Assembly: GCF_002849695.1 (NCBI RefSeq)
Contig: NZ_CP018937.1
Span: 4,092,001-4,156,000, forward strand
DNA from: Bacteroides fragilis
GTDB lineage: Bacteria > Bacteroidota > Bacteroidia > Bacteroidales > Bacteroidaceae
DNA length: 64,000 bases
Direction of reading: 5' to 3'
Shown: one piece after another, positions 56,127 to 64,000 of the stretch
Layout: each line of letters begins with the position of its first letter
Position numbering within the stretch: position 1 is the first letter of the stretch
Made by a program: the position numbers and the translations under genes
Notes under the pieces: model-generated
What the model was told of the DNA's origin: nothing
What the model saw: the letters and a program-made list of their open reading frames with translations, nothing else
Databases searched by the model: none

Positions 56127-57737
56127 ATGAATAGAACTTTTATTATGCGAGAGTGTCTCGGTAAAGCCTTATGGCTGTGTTTGTGCCTTTCGATAGCAGG
56201 ATGTGCGAAAGATGACAGAATGACTCCCCTGTCTGCTGACAGCGGGGATACTGCCGACGAGTTAATCCCCATCCAGATCAGTCTGACGGGTGACAACAAC
56301 TATCATTCTTCCTCTTTTAATGACGCTTCGACCCGTAGCCACTCTCCCCTGATCGCCGAATGGGTGGGGGTAAAAGCTTTCTCCCCTACACGCACGGGAG
56401 AGCAACCGGACTATGAAGGTCCCCGGATAGCCTCGATGGAACTGACGGAAGATACCCTACCCCGTGTAAGTACCCGTGCAACAGTGCCTGTGGGAGTTTA
56501 TTTCCGGCTGATTGTTTTCCGGAAGTCCGGAAATGACTATGTCTTCCAGTCGGCTGCCGATTACACCTCCAATGGTACGGGCACTCCTGTACTCAAACAA
56601 GGGAAACTGCTGACACGCTCGGGAACGATACGTGTGGTGGGCTACTCCTTTAATACCACTGCCGCTGCCGATTTGGGAGCTATGCCCGCATCATATACCT
56701 ACAATAGTAGCACAGTGTCTATCCCTAACATGAGCAAGGACTTCATGACCTTCGATTCCAAAGATATAACGAGTGTAAACAGCCTCAGCCACAATCTTCT
56801 TCCGGTGAGCTTCAGCCAGAAGCTGTGTAAACTGACGATTACCATCAGTCCTACCGGATTTCCAAGCAATACGATCAGCAATTGCACGGGTGTATACGTA
56901 AAGCAAGGTGGAAACTCCACATCGTGGAAGATCGGTCCTTCGAGCAATGTGGTAGCTGCCAACACGAATAATACGGCGGCATTCAGTCCGAACACGACCC
57001 TGAGTACAACCATACGCATGGTTCCGTTTGCAGGGGCCAGAACGATTACAGTGCATTTCAATACGCTGACAATAAGCGGACGGACCGTGCCCAACAATAC
57101 GGAAATCACCTCCACCGGGAGCGTGCAACTGAAAGAGGGAAAAAGCTATACGATGAAAATACAGTTTAAGAAAGCCATTGGAATTAATGTACCCTCCGGA
57201 AGTATCAATTTAACTGCAAATGGTTGTTCTGCAACTGATAAAACAAATTTAGCCAAGCTGATCTGGGCAGATGGGAATCTGAAAAGCACAGGATCTGCTA
57301 ATTATGTGTGGGGAACTTATTCAGAATATGGATATTATTACACGTGGTATAGTACATATACGGGAAATACATCAACCAACAATACTGATCCTTGCACAAA
57401 ACTTAAAAGTGATTACGGAACGGGATGGCGTACTCCAAATAGTAATGAACTAACCATGCTTTCTCGTTGTACTAATAAAACGATAACCAATAAAGGCATG
57501 TGGTTTATGAATAACACAATAGGGCTTTTTCTACCTGCTACCGGCTTTCGTAACCATACTCAAGGAAGCTATACTTCGGCAGATATTGATGTTGGTAACG
57601 CTGGGCGTTATTGGAGTTCTAATGCCAGTGGCAGTTTTGCGTATGTCTTAGAATTTTCCAGTAACTATGCGAGTGTACCCAGCAACAATAACCGTAAAGC
57701 CAACGGTCTCACTGTCCGTTGCGTGAAAAACAAATAA
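56127..57737 (+). CDS. Fimbrillin-like lipoprotein with FISUMP-type C domain, paralogue 3, 536 aa
   Basis: The signal ends SIAGCAKD. The block PRIASMELTEDTLPRVSTRA and the fimbrillin core (VYFRLIVFRKSGNDYVFQSA, GKLLTRSGTIRVVGYSFNTT, FSQKLCKLTITISPTGF) are very close to paralogue 1. The C domain (WADGNLKSTGSANYVWGTY, YYYTWYSTYTGNTS, WRTPNSNELTMLSRCTNK, LTVRCVKNK) is closer to paralogue 2. The gene is thus a mosaic of the other two. GC content falls near 57190, where the C domain begins. It is followed 28 nt downstream by the only intact copy of the partner gene and sits behind invertible segment 3 (OFF). Confidence 0.87.
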   Translation: MNRTFIMRECLGKALWLCLCLSIAGCAKDDRMTPLSADSGDTADELIPIQISLTGDNNYHSSSFNDASTRSHSPLIAEWVGVKAFSPTRTGEQPDYEGPRIASMELTEDTLPRVSTRATVPVGVYFRLIVFRKSGNDYVFQSAADYTSNGTGTPVLKQGKLLTRSGTIRVVGYSFNTTAAADLGAMPASYTYNSSTVSIPNMSKDFMTFDSKDITSVNSLSHNLLPVSFSQKLCKLTITISPTGFPSNTISNCTGVYVKQGGNSTSWKIGPSSNVVAANTNNTAAFSPNTTLSTTIRMVPFAGARTITVHFNTLTISGRTVPNNTEITSTGSVQLKEGKSYTMKIQFKKAIGINVPSGSINLTANGCSATDKTNLAKLIWADGNLKSTGSANYVWGTYSEYGYYYTWYSTYTGNTSTNNTDPCTKLKSDYGTGWRTPNSNELTMLSRCTNKTITNKGMWFMNNTIGLFLPATGFRNHTQGSYTSADIDVGNAGRYWSSNASGSFAYVLEFSSNYASVPSNNNRKANGLTVRCVKNK

Positions 57738-57765
57738 TAATATTCACTTTTAAAAAAGATAAATC

Positions 57766-58524
57766 ATGAAAACCGAACTCAAAGGCTGGCTTGCGGACAA
57801 TACCGTAACCACCGACAACAAAGAAGACAAAATCCTGGTATTGGAGAGCGCCGGAAACCTGACGCTATCCGATGTACTGGATGAAATGAAGAAAGAGGAT
57901 ACCGGCTTACGGGCAGAGACTTTAAAGCATGCCGTCGATCTTTTTCAGCGCACAGTATCGGAATTGGTACTGAACGGATACTCTGTCAATACGGGGCTTT
58001 TTCGTGCCGTACCACAGTTTCGTGGTGTGATAGACGGTGGAGTATGGAATCCCGAGAAAAATTCTATCTATGTTTCCTTCAATCAGGATAAAGATTTACG
58101 TGAAGCTATCGCACGGACCGGCGTGAAAATTCTGGGAGCCAAAGGTGAGTCAACCTACTTCATCGGTGGTGAAGACGCTGCCACCCGTGCCACGGACGGT
58201 AGTGCAACTGCCGGACGTAACTATCGCCTACAGGGCAAGAACATCAAAGTAGCAGGTACAGATCCTGCTGTAGGTATCGTCTTAATTGATGAAAAAGGCA
58301 CAGAAACAAAGCTACCGATGGATATGATAGCAGTAAACAACCCTTCGGAAGTACTGGTACTCCTACCGCCAGACCTGACAGACGGAATATACGAACTGCG
58401 ACTGACCACGCAATATACAAGTGGCAACCGGCAACTGAAGACCCCACATGTCATCAGCCAAACCATCGTAATAGGCAATGCAACCGAGGGCGACGGAGAT
58501 ATTGTGGACGACCCGACAGCATAA
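57766..58524 (+). CDS. HU-like DNA-binding domain plus DUF4469 (Ig-like) protein, 252 aa
   Basis: Residues 1-125 match the Bacteroides HU-DNA-binding-like domain (LRAETLKHAVDLFQRTVSEL, VLNGYSVNTGLFRAVPQF, GVIDGGVWNPEKNSIYVSFN). Residues about 150-245 are a DUF4469 Ig-like domain (RNYRLQGKNIKVAGTDPAVG, IELRLTTQY-like strand in DGIYELRLTTQYTSG, TPHVISQTIVIG). There is no signal peptide. The family often follows fimbrillin-like genes, and its job is unknown. Here it is the intact member of three copies, one after each lipoprotein gene. It may bind DNA or assist export; evidence is lacking for either. Confidence 0.85.
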   Translation: MKTELKGWLADNTVTTDNKEDKILVLESAGNLTLSDVLDEMKKEDTGLRAETLKHAVDLFQRTVSELVLNGYSVNTGLFRAVPQFRGVIDGGVWNPEKNSIYVSFNQDKDLREAIARTGVKILGAKGESTYFIGGEDAATRATDGSATAGRNYRLQGKNIKVAGTDPAVGIVLIDEKGTETKLPMDMIAVNNPSEVLVLLPPDLTDGIYELRLTTQYTSGNRQLKTPHVISQTIVIGNATEGDGDIVDDPTA

Positions 58525-58539
58525 ATCATACCGCATCGC

Positions 58540-58622
58540 TTCCCTTATGCAGGGCTGCATTGATATCTTGTGCAGTTCTGCACAAGGTGCCGGTGCACCC
58601 CTGCACAATGCGGCAATGCAAC
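58540..58622. terminator. TGCA-rich hairpin cluster between convergent genes
   Basis: CTTGTGCAG (58567-58575) pairs with CTGCACAAG (58578-58586), a 9-bp stem. It is surrounded by further TGCAGG/CCTGCA and GGTGC/GCACC pairs. There is no U-tract, so termination is likely but not certain. Confidence 0.45.
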
Positions 58623-58634
58623 CAAGCTCTAAAA

Positions 58635-59750
58635 TTACTGATAAACCTGTACCGGAAGTTCTCCCCTTAAAGCACCCAAAGCATTCAATGCCAAAGCCTC
58701 CATCTCATCTTCTCCCGGATACACGAAGACGGGAGCAAGGAAAGAGATACGTTCCCTTAAACGGGAAATTACGTAATCAGAATAGGCAATGCCTCCGGTC
58801 AGCAGGATGGCGTCTACCTTTCCACATAAAACAGTAGAGGCAGCACCGATACTTTTGGCCACATTGTAGATCATGGCATCGAGCACCAACCGGGCATGAT
58901 CATCACCTGCCTCAATGGACTGAATAACGGCAGGAATATCAGTGGTTCCCAAATGGGCGGTAAGCCCGGCACGGCCCGAAATTCGTTTCTTCAATTCATC
59001 TTTGGTGAATTTCCCGCTGAAACAGAGGTCTATCAGTTGTCCGGCGGGAAGAGTTCCGGCTCTTTCGGGTGAGAAAGGACCTTCTCCGTCCAGTGCATTA
59101 TTGGCATCGACTGCACGCCCATGACGATGGACCGCAACGGAAATGCCTCCTCCCAAATGGCACACAATCAAATCAAGATCTTCATAACGAGTGCCATGTT
59201 CGGCAGCATAACGACGGGCAATGGCTTTCTGATTCAGTGCATGCCAGATAGTGATACGCGGCATCAAGGGCGAACCGGTAATGCGGGCAACCTCTTCCAG
59301 CTCATCCACCACACCCGGATCTGCAATAAACGCCCGGCATCCGGGTAGAGCCGCAGCCAATTCATCGGCTATCAAACCGCCCAGATTGCAGGCATGCGTA
59401 CGCATGGCATGGAGGGTATCCCGCTTCATGGCTTCGTTAACCTCATAAACTCCACCGGGAATAGGCTTCACCAAACCTCCGCGTCCAATGACAGCATCGA
59501 ACTGGAAAGGAATATCATTTGCCTCCAACTCCCGGAGGACAAGTGATTTACGAAACTCAAACTGGTCGATCACCTGGGGGAAGGTAGACAACTCTTCTAC
59601 TGTATGGCGGATGTTGCGTACCAACAAAGGAGTTTCGTCTTCATAAACGGCAATCTTTGTTGAAGTGGAACCGGGATTGATAACAAGGACCTTTTCACCC
59701 CGTCCATTCCTCGCAGAAGGGGAAGTGGGGATTGCATTCAGTTTATCCAT
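58635..59750 (-). CDS. buk: Butyrate kinase family, 371 aa
   Basis: VLVINPGSTSTKIAVYEDE at residues 21-39 is the ASKHA acyl kinase start. VIGRGGLVKPIPGGVYEV, CHLGGGISVAVHRHGRAVD and AILLTGGIAYSDYV are the other signature loops of butyrate kinases. It converts butyryl- or other acyl-phosphate and ADP to the acid and ATP. The ptb gene lies 22 nt upstream on the same strand, so both form an operon. In Bacteroides, which make little butyrate, branched-chain or phenylacetyl acyl groups are plausible substrates. The first 18 residues are an extension beyond the usual start. Confidence 0.92.
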   Translation of the reverse strand: MDKLNAIPTSPSARNGRGEKVLVINPGSTSTKIAVYEDETPLLVRNIRHTVEELSTFPQVIDQFEFRKSLVLRELEANDIPFQFDAVIGRGGLVKPIPGGVYEVNEAMKRDTLHAMRTHACNLGGLIADELAAALPGCRAFIADPGVVDELEEVARITGSPLMPRITIWHALNQKAIARRYAAEHGTRYEDLDLIVCHLGGGISVAVHRHGRAVDANNALDGEGPFSPERAGTLPAGQLIDLCFSGKFTKDELKKRISGRAGLTAHLGTTDIPAVIQSIEAGDDHARLVLDAMIYNVAKSIGAASTVLCGKVDAILLTGGIAYSDYVISRLRERISFLAPVFVYPGEDEMEALALNALGALRGELPVQVYQ

Positions 59751-59772
59751 ATTCTTAGTTTAATTATGATCA

Positions 59773-60714
59773 TCATTCGGAGCATCTTCCTCCCTCTGCC
59801 GACCGGGTAGAAGCCGTCAGGCATGCCATCGCAATGCTATAATACTTGGAAAGTCCGGAATCACTACGTGACGGTAACACCACCGGACAAATGGGGCCTT
59901 GCAGCAATCCTGCCATATCGGCCTTGGCAAATAATGAAACAGATTTATAAAAAGCATTGGCCGACTCGATATTAGGGAATATCAATACATCTGCCTGCCC
60001 GTTGATGGGCGATACAATTCCTTTAATATCCCCGCTGGCCTGCTCGCAGGAAGTACGGACATCCAACGGACCATCAATAATAACATTGCCAAACTCTCCG
60101 GCTTCGGCCAACTCCACGATATTAACATAATCGAGCGAATGGGGGAACTTGGCACTTACCTTCTCCGTACAGTGAATCAAAGAGATACGCGGCTGTTCTA
60201 TCCCAAACCTCCGGCAGGTACAGATGGCGTACCAAACCATTTCAATACGTTGTTGTAAAGTGGGCCGGGGAATAACAGCCGCATCCGAAAAGAACAGTAA
60301 TTTATCATACGTCGGAATCTGCATTACAGCCAAGTGAGTCAGGATCTTTCCTTTGGGTAGTAGCCCTTTCTCCTTGTCAAGAATAGCATGAAGCAGGTTG
60401 TCAGTATTAATAATCCCTTTCATCAAAATGTCGGCTCCCCCTTCCCGGACAATGCGGACCGCTTCACGCGCTGCCTCATCGGGATCTTCGATATGGATGG
60501 TCTTCACATAATCCGGATACTTTTGCAAGGTAGGATACTTTTGAAGGATGGCTGAGTCACCAATCATCAGAAATTCTGCAATACCCTCGTCAAGTGCACG
60601 GACAATGGCATATTCTGTATTCGGATCATTGGCACAGACAACGGCAATCCGTTTCCGTCGGTTTAAGGTTTTTAGGTGTTCTGTCAGTTGGTCGAAGTTT
60701 CTAATAGGTTCCAT
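59773..60714 (-). CDS. ptb: Phosphate butyryl/acetyl transferase family, 313 aa
   Basis: The chain has the Ptb order: KRIAVVCANDPNTEYAIVRA at the start, EGGADILMKGIINTDNLLHA, LTHLAVMQIPTYDKLLFFSD, GNVIIDGPLDVRTSCEQASG and GQADVLIFPNIESANAFYKS. It swaps CoA of an acyl-CoA for phosphate, feeding the kinase encoded next. The size (about 300) separates it from longer phosphotransacetylases. It ends GRCSE after a short variable tail. No clear TAnnTTTG box lies upstream. Confidence 0.92.
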   Translation of the reverse strand: MEPIRNFDQLTEHLKTLNRRKRIAVVCANDPNTEYAIVRALDEGIAEFLMIGDSAILQKYPTLQKYPDYVKTIHIEDPDEAAREAVRIVREGGADILMKGIINTDNLLHAILDKEKGLLPKGKILTHLAVMQIPTYDKLLFFSDAAVIPRPTLQQRIEMVWYAICTCRRFGIEQPRISLIHCTEKVSAKFPHSLDYVNIVELAEAGEFGNVIIDGPLDVRTSCEQASGDIKGIVSPINGQADVLIFPNIESANAFYKSVSLFAKADMAGLLQGPICPVVLPSRSDSGLSKYYSIAMACLTASTRSAEGGRCSE

Positions 60715-60855
60715 AACGTTAGATTTTTAGCAAATATCAGAAAAAGGATTGAGAAGTACATCATGGTATATTGAAAAAATGGGTAAACCGGGTAACATTT
60801 TGATATTATACAACGCTTTCATTTCTACGGATGCAGGTAATTTCGTTTTTTAATG

Positions 60856-60863
60856 TAAATTTG
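60856..60863 (+). promoter_or_regulatory. -7 box for the GH16 gene
   Basis: TAAATTTG at 60856-60863 fits TAnnTTTG; the -33 (TTTC about 60832) is weak. It lies 34 nt before the start. Confidence 0.4.
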
Positions 60864-60896
60864 TATCCTGTTAAACACCTATAATCAAACAGAACC

Positions 60897-61688
60897 ATGA
60901 AAACAAAAACTTTTCTCGCTCTTTTCTGCCTGCTGTGCATCAGTTCAGGCTTTTCATCGTGCCAACGTCATTCATCCGACCAGTGGACATTGGTCTGGGA
61001 AGATAATTTCGACCAGAAAACAGGCTTTGACCCACAGGTATGGAGCAAAATACCACGTGGCAAATCGGACTGGAATAACTATATGACAGACTTCGACTCC
61101 TGTTTCGATATGCGTGACGGCAATATGGTGCTGCGGGGTATCATCAATTACAGCCAGCCCAATGACACAGCACCCTATCTGACCGGAGGGATTTATACCA
61201 AAGGGAAAAAGGCATTCAGCAACGGGCGTCTGGAGATACGTGCCAAGTTGAACGGTGCACGCGGCGAATGGCCGGCTATCTGGATGCTTCCGGTAGATGC
61301 TCCCTGGCCGATGGGTGGAGAAATCGATATTATGGAACGTCTGAATCACGACACAATCGCTTACCAGACTATACATACCAACTATACATACAATCTGGGT
61401 ATTAAAGACAATCCGTTGTCACACTCCGTAGGTACGATCAATCCCGATGACTACAATGTATATTCGGTAGAAATGTATCCGGACAGCATTGCATTCTATA
61501 TCAATGATACGCATACTTTCACCTATCCCCGCATCGAAACAGACAAAGAAGGGCAATTTCCCTTCGATCAGCCTTTCTATCTGCTGATCGACATGCAACT
61601 GGGTGGCTCGTGGGTAGGAGCTGTAGACCCGAAAGAGCTTCCAGTAGAAATGCATGTAGACTGGGTAAAATTCTACCAGAAGAAATAA
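60897..61688 (+). CDS. GH16 family beta-glucanase-like lipoprotein, 263 aa
   Basis: A lipoprotein signal (MKTKTFLALFCLLCISSGFS then SCQ, Cys22) leads to a GH16 jelly roll: WTLVWEDNFDQ, FSNGRLEIRAKLNG, WPAIWMLP, and GGEIDIMERLNHD with nucleophile Glu142, Asp144 and acid/base Glu147, the GH16 EXDXXE motif. Members split beta-1,3 or mixed beta-1,3/1,4 glucans, agarose or similar. Size is minimal for the family with no extra binding domain. It may act at the surface or in the periplasm. Its neighbour is a murein carboxypeptidase gene 19 nt downstream, so a shared transcript is likely, though a shared pathway is not evident. Confidence 0.92.
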   Translation: MKTKTFLALFCLLCISSGFSSCQRHSSDQWTLVWEDNFDQKTGFDPQVWSKIPRGKSDWNNYMTDFDSCFDMRDGNMVLRGIINYSQPNDTAPYLTGGIYTKGKKAFSNGRLEIRAKLNGARGEWPAIWMLPVDAPWPMGGEIDIMERLNHDTIAYQTIHTNYTYNLGIKDNPLSHSVGTINPDDYNVYSVEMYPDSIAFYINDTHTFTYPRIETDKEGQFPFDQPFYLLIDMQLGGSWVGAVDPKELPVEMHVDWVKFYQKK

Positions 61689-61707
61689 ACTAAAACAAAT
61701 TCACTGA

Positions 61708-62622
61708 ATGAAGATACAATTCCCTCCATTCCTGTACGAAGGCGATAAAGTTGCCATCGTATCGCCTTCGGGCAAGATAGACAATATGTTTCTGAGAGGT
61801 GCCAAGGCGCAACTGGCGTCTTGGGGACTGGTCCCTGAAATGGGAAAACACGTCCGTAGCTCCTGGGGATGTTATGCCGGCACCATCCGGCAGCGCGCTT
61901 CGGACTTTCAGACAGCAATGGACGACAAAGAAATTAAGGCGATTTTATGTAGCCGTGGCGGCTATGGAGCGGTTCATCTTATTGAACGGCTCGACTTCAC
62001 CCGTTTCCGCGAACACCCGAAGTGGATGATCGGATTCAGTGATATCACAGCGCTCCATAATCTGTTTCAGTATAACGGATTTGCTTCGTTACATGCTCCT
62101 ATGGCACGCCATCTCGCAGTAGAAGCGGCCGACGATCCGTGTTCACTGTACCTGAGGGATATACTTTTCGGTAAACTGCCTGCATATAAATGTAAGCGTC
62201 ACAAGTTGAACCGACTCGGCACAGCCAAGGGTATTCTGCGTGGTGGCAATATGGCAGTATTCCACGGCCTTCGGGGAACTCCATACGACATACCTCCCGA
62301 AGGGACAATCCTGTTTATCGAGGACGTGGGCGAACGTCCTTATGCCATCGAGCGCATGATGTATAACCTGAAATTAGGGGGCGTACTTGAGAAGTTGTCA
62401 GGCCTCATCATCGGACAGTTTACCGAATACGAAGAAGATCGTGCCATAAAGAAAGACCTTTATGGCGCACTCTTCGATCTGGTAGAAGAGTATAATTATC
62501 CGATCTGCTTTGATTTCCCCGTAGGGCATGTAACGGAAAATCTGCCACTGATCAATGGGGCGGAAGTAGAACTTATATCCGGAAAGAAAGGAGTAGAATT
62601 GTTAATAAACCCTCCTATCTGA
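61708..62622 (+). CDS. S66 family LD-carboxypeptidase, 304 aa
   Basis: VAIVSPSGKI begins the fold. CSRGGYGAVHLIERLDF and MIGFSDITAL follow, where Ser111 in GFSDIT is the nucleophile. Glu205 in FIEDVGERPYAIERM and His274 in VGHVTENLPL complete the triad of LdcA/MccF peptidases. The enzyme removes the terminal D-Ala from murein tetrapeptides in the cytoplasm during cell-wall recycling; MccF-type members act on peptide antibiotics. No signal peptide fits the recycling role. Length is normal. Confidence 0.92.
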   Translation: MKIQFPPFLYEGDKVAIVSPSGKIDNMFLRGAKAQLASWGLVPEMGKHVRSSWGCYAGTIRQRASDFQTAMDDKEIKAILCSRGGYGAVHLIERLDFTRFREHPKWMIGFSDITALHNLFQYNGFASLHAPMARHLAVEAADDPCSLYLRDILFGKLPAYKCKRHKLNRLGTAKGILRGGNMAVFHGLRGTPYDIPPEGTILFIEDVGERPYAIERMMYNLKLGGVLEKLSGLIIGQFTEYEEDRAIKKDLYGALFDLVEEYNYPICFDFPVGHVTENLPLINGAEVELISGKKGVELLINPPI

Positions 62623-62677
62623 CCTACCCTACTGCGAAAATGACTAATTTTGAGGCCTTAACCCCAAAAGCATAATT

Positions 62678-63682
62678 ATGAAAAGAAATTCTATGCTATT
62701 ACTGACAGCTTTTATTTTGTTATCCGCCTTTTCTTGCGGAACGAACAACAACAAAACCAATTCAGTTCAGGAGCCTGAAAAGACTATAACCGTGAAAGCA
62801 CCACAATTCGATGCAGACAGCGCCTATAAATACATACAGGCACAAGTGGACTTCGGGCCTCGCAATCCGAACAGTAAAGGACACGCAGCATGTGGAGAAT
62901 ATCTGGCTGCTAAGCTGGCAGAACATGGGGCCAAAGTGACTAACCAGAATGTGGAACTGCCCGCCTATGACGGCACGCTGCTGAAAGCACGCAATATCAT
63001 CGGTTCATTCAAGCCCGAAAGCAAAAAACGCATTGCCCTTTTTGCACACTGGGATACACGTCCGTGGGCAGACAATGATCCCAACGAGAAGAATCACCAC
63101 ACACCGATATTGGGTGCCAACGACGGGGCGAGCGGTGTGGGCGTGTTGCTTGAAATAGCCCGACTGATCAATCAGCAGCAACCGGAACTGGGAATCGATA
63201 TTATCTTTTTGGACGCAGAAGATTATGGCGCTCCCCAATTCTATAAAGGAGAACATTTAGAGGAGCAATGGTGTCTCGGTGCACAATACTGGGCACGCAA
63301 TCCGCATGTGGAAGGCTATAATGCCCGTTTCGGTATCTTGCTCGATATGGTAGGCGGCAAAGATGCCACTTTCTTCAAAGAAGTGTATTCGGAGAAGTTT
63401 GCCCGTGGAGTCAACAAAAAGGTATGGAAGAAGGCTAACGACGCCGGTTACGGACGTTACTTTATTAACGAAATAGGTGGCCAGATCACTGACGACCATC
63501 TGTTTATCAATCGGCTGGCCGGTATCCCGACTATCGACATCATTCCGAACGATGAAAATTGTGAACTGTCCAGCTTCGGACCGACTTGGCATACCGTAAA
63601 CGACAACATGGATGTTATCGACAAATCGACACTCAAAGCCGTGGGACAGACCGTACTGGAAGTTATCTATAACGAGAAATAA
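62678..63682 (+). CDS. Type II glutaminyl-peptide cyclotransferase-like lipoprotein (M28 fold), 334 aa
   Basis: The signal ends LSAFSCGT (lipid Cys20). The M28-type zinc fold is recognised by ALFAHWDTRPWADNDP, ILGANDGASGVGVLLEIA, IIFLDAEDYGAP and FGPTWHTVNDNMD. The combination AHWDTRPWADNDP with a long DYGAPQFYKGEHLEEQWCLG insertion is that of the Bacteroidales glutaminyl cyclases, as in Porphyromonas, rather than of aminopeptidases. It turns N-terminal Gln of secreted proteins to pyroglutamate after signal-peptide removal. It is probably anchored at the inner membrane facing the periplasm. An aminopeptidase function cannot be excluded by sequence alone. Confidence 0.85.
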   Translation: MKRNSMLLLTAFILLSAFSCGTNNNKTNSVQEPEKTITVKAPQFDADSAYKYIQAQVDFGPRNPNSKGHAACGEYLAAKLAEHGAKVTNQNVELPAYDGTLLKARNIIGSFKPESKKRIALFAHWDTRPWADNDPNEKNHHTPILGANDGASGVGVLLEIARLINQQQPELGIDIIFLDAEDYGAPQFYKGEHLEEQWCLGAQYWARNPHVEGYNARFGILLDMVGGKDATFFKEVYSEKFARGVNKKVWKKANDAGYGRYFINEIGGQITDDHLFINRLAGIPTIDIIPNDENCELSSFGPTWHTVNDNMDVIDKSTLKAVGQTVLEVIYNEK

Positions 63683-63691
63683 TTATTCAAT

Positions 63692-64000
63692 ATGACAATC
63701 AACGAATTACAAGACGAAGTCATTGCCGAGTTCAGTGACTTTGACGACTGGATGGACCGCTACCAGTTGCTTATCGATTTAGGAAACGAACAGGAACCGC
63801 TTGACGAGAAATATAAAACGGAACAGAATTTGATTGAAGGTTGCCAGAGCCGTGTGTGGCTTCAGGCAGACGAGGTAGGTGGAAAGGTGATCTTCAAAGC
63901 AGAAAGTGATGCACTGATCGTAAAAGGTATTATCGCCCTGCTGATAAAAGTTGTTTCGGGACATACACCGGACGAGATTCTGAATTCGGAACTTTACTTC
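63692..64000 (+). CDS. SufE-like sulfur acceptor (3' end beyond window)
   Basis: 103 codons are seen: DEVIAEFSDFDDWMDRYQLL, IDLGNEQEPLDEKYKTEQN, LIEGCQSRVWLQADEVGGKV and ALLIKVVSGHTPDEILNSEL-like residues. The GCQSRVW segment holds the conserved Cys that accepts persulfide from SufS in SufE proteins. It works in iron-sulfur cluster assembly in the cytoplasm. It follows the glutaminyl cyclase gene by 9 nt. Only the last 30-40 residues should be missing. Confidence 0.92.
   Translation, partial: MTINELQDEVIAEFSDFDDWMDRYQLLIDLGNEQEPLDEKYKTEQNLIEGCQSRVWLQADEVGGKVIFKAESDALIVKGIIALLIKVVSGHTPDEILNSELYF

Overview
The window reads as chromosomal DNA of a human-gut-type Bacteroides. Evidence: SusC/SusD and FecR/ECF-sigma loci, fimbrillin-type lipoproteins, HU/VirE genes, SPII lipoproteins of the SxxC type, genes that mostly lack Shine-Dalgarno sites, and many promoters of the Bacteroides form (TTG or TTTG, 18-21 nt, TAnnTTTG). 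I cannot name the species from sequence alone. Housekeeping genes (pnp, greA, manC, tRNA-Leu, cobalamin adenosyltransferase, sufE) alternate with accessory blocks.

Layout. 0-1 kb: end of a cobalamin adenosyltransferase gene and a methyltransferase-like gene. 1-5 kb: a small MITE-like repeat, a FimB/Mfa2-like lipoprotein and a GH172 (DUF2961) enzyme. 5.1-10.3 kb: a tight five-gene minus-strand operon of unknown function built round a membrane-associated GTPase-like protein. 10.3-11.2 kb: an intergenic region with promoter-like sites, hairpins and an intrinsic terminator that look like small structured RNAs. 11.2-14.3 kb: divergent VirE and HU-like genes around a palindrome array. 14.4-17 kb: a three-domain esterase. 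17-25.5 kb: a Nudix gene, a 30-aa membrane peptide, then a LytS/LytTR two-component system in line with a polyferredoxin, a Tat aldo/keto reductase, a DUF1893 domain run in frame into a TonB receptor, and an ECF S component. 25.5-32.6 kb: small metabolic and regulatory genes, including an AraC regulator whose upstream region shares a composite direct-repeat site with a flavodoxin-DXS operon. 32.7-37.1 kb: a decayed island with integrase fossils, lipoproteins, GNAT and Fic genes, lying at the 3' end of a tRNA-Leu. 37.3-43.4 kb: tRNA-Leu, manC, HIT, greA, a TlpA-like gene and pnp. 43.5-50.3 kb: ECF sigma, FecR, SusC and SusD. 50.3-58.5 kb: three paralogous fimbrillin/FISUMP lipoproteins, each behind an apparently invertible promoter segment, all three pointing away from their gene here. 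58.6-64 kb: buk/ptb, GH16, S66 carboxypeptidase, glutaminyl cyclase and sufE.

The strongest candidates for something undescribed are: the five-gene GTPase operon with a retropepsin-like lipoprotein and two proteins that share an N-terminal domain; the structured-RNA region upstream of it; the triplicated invertible fimbrillin cassette with covarying leader hairpins and two dead copies of its partner gene; and the composite AraC-type operator shared by two loci. No searches or folding programs were run. Family calls rest on motifs and general protein appearance.
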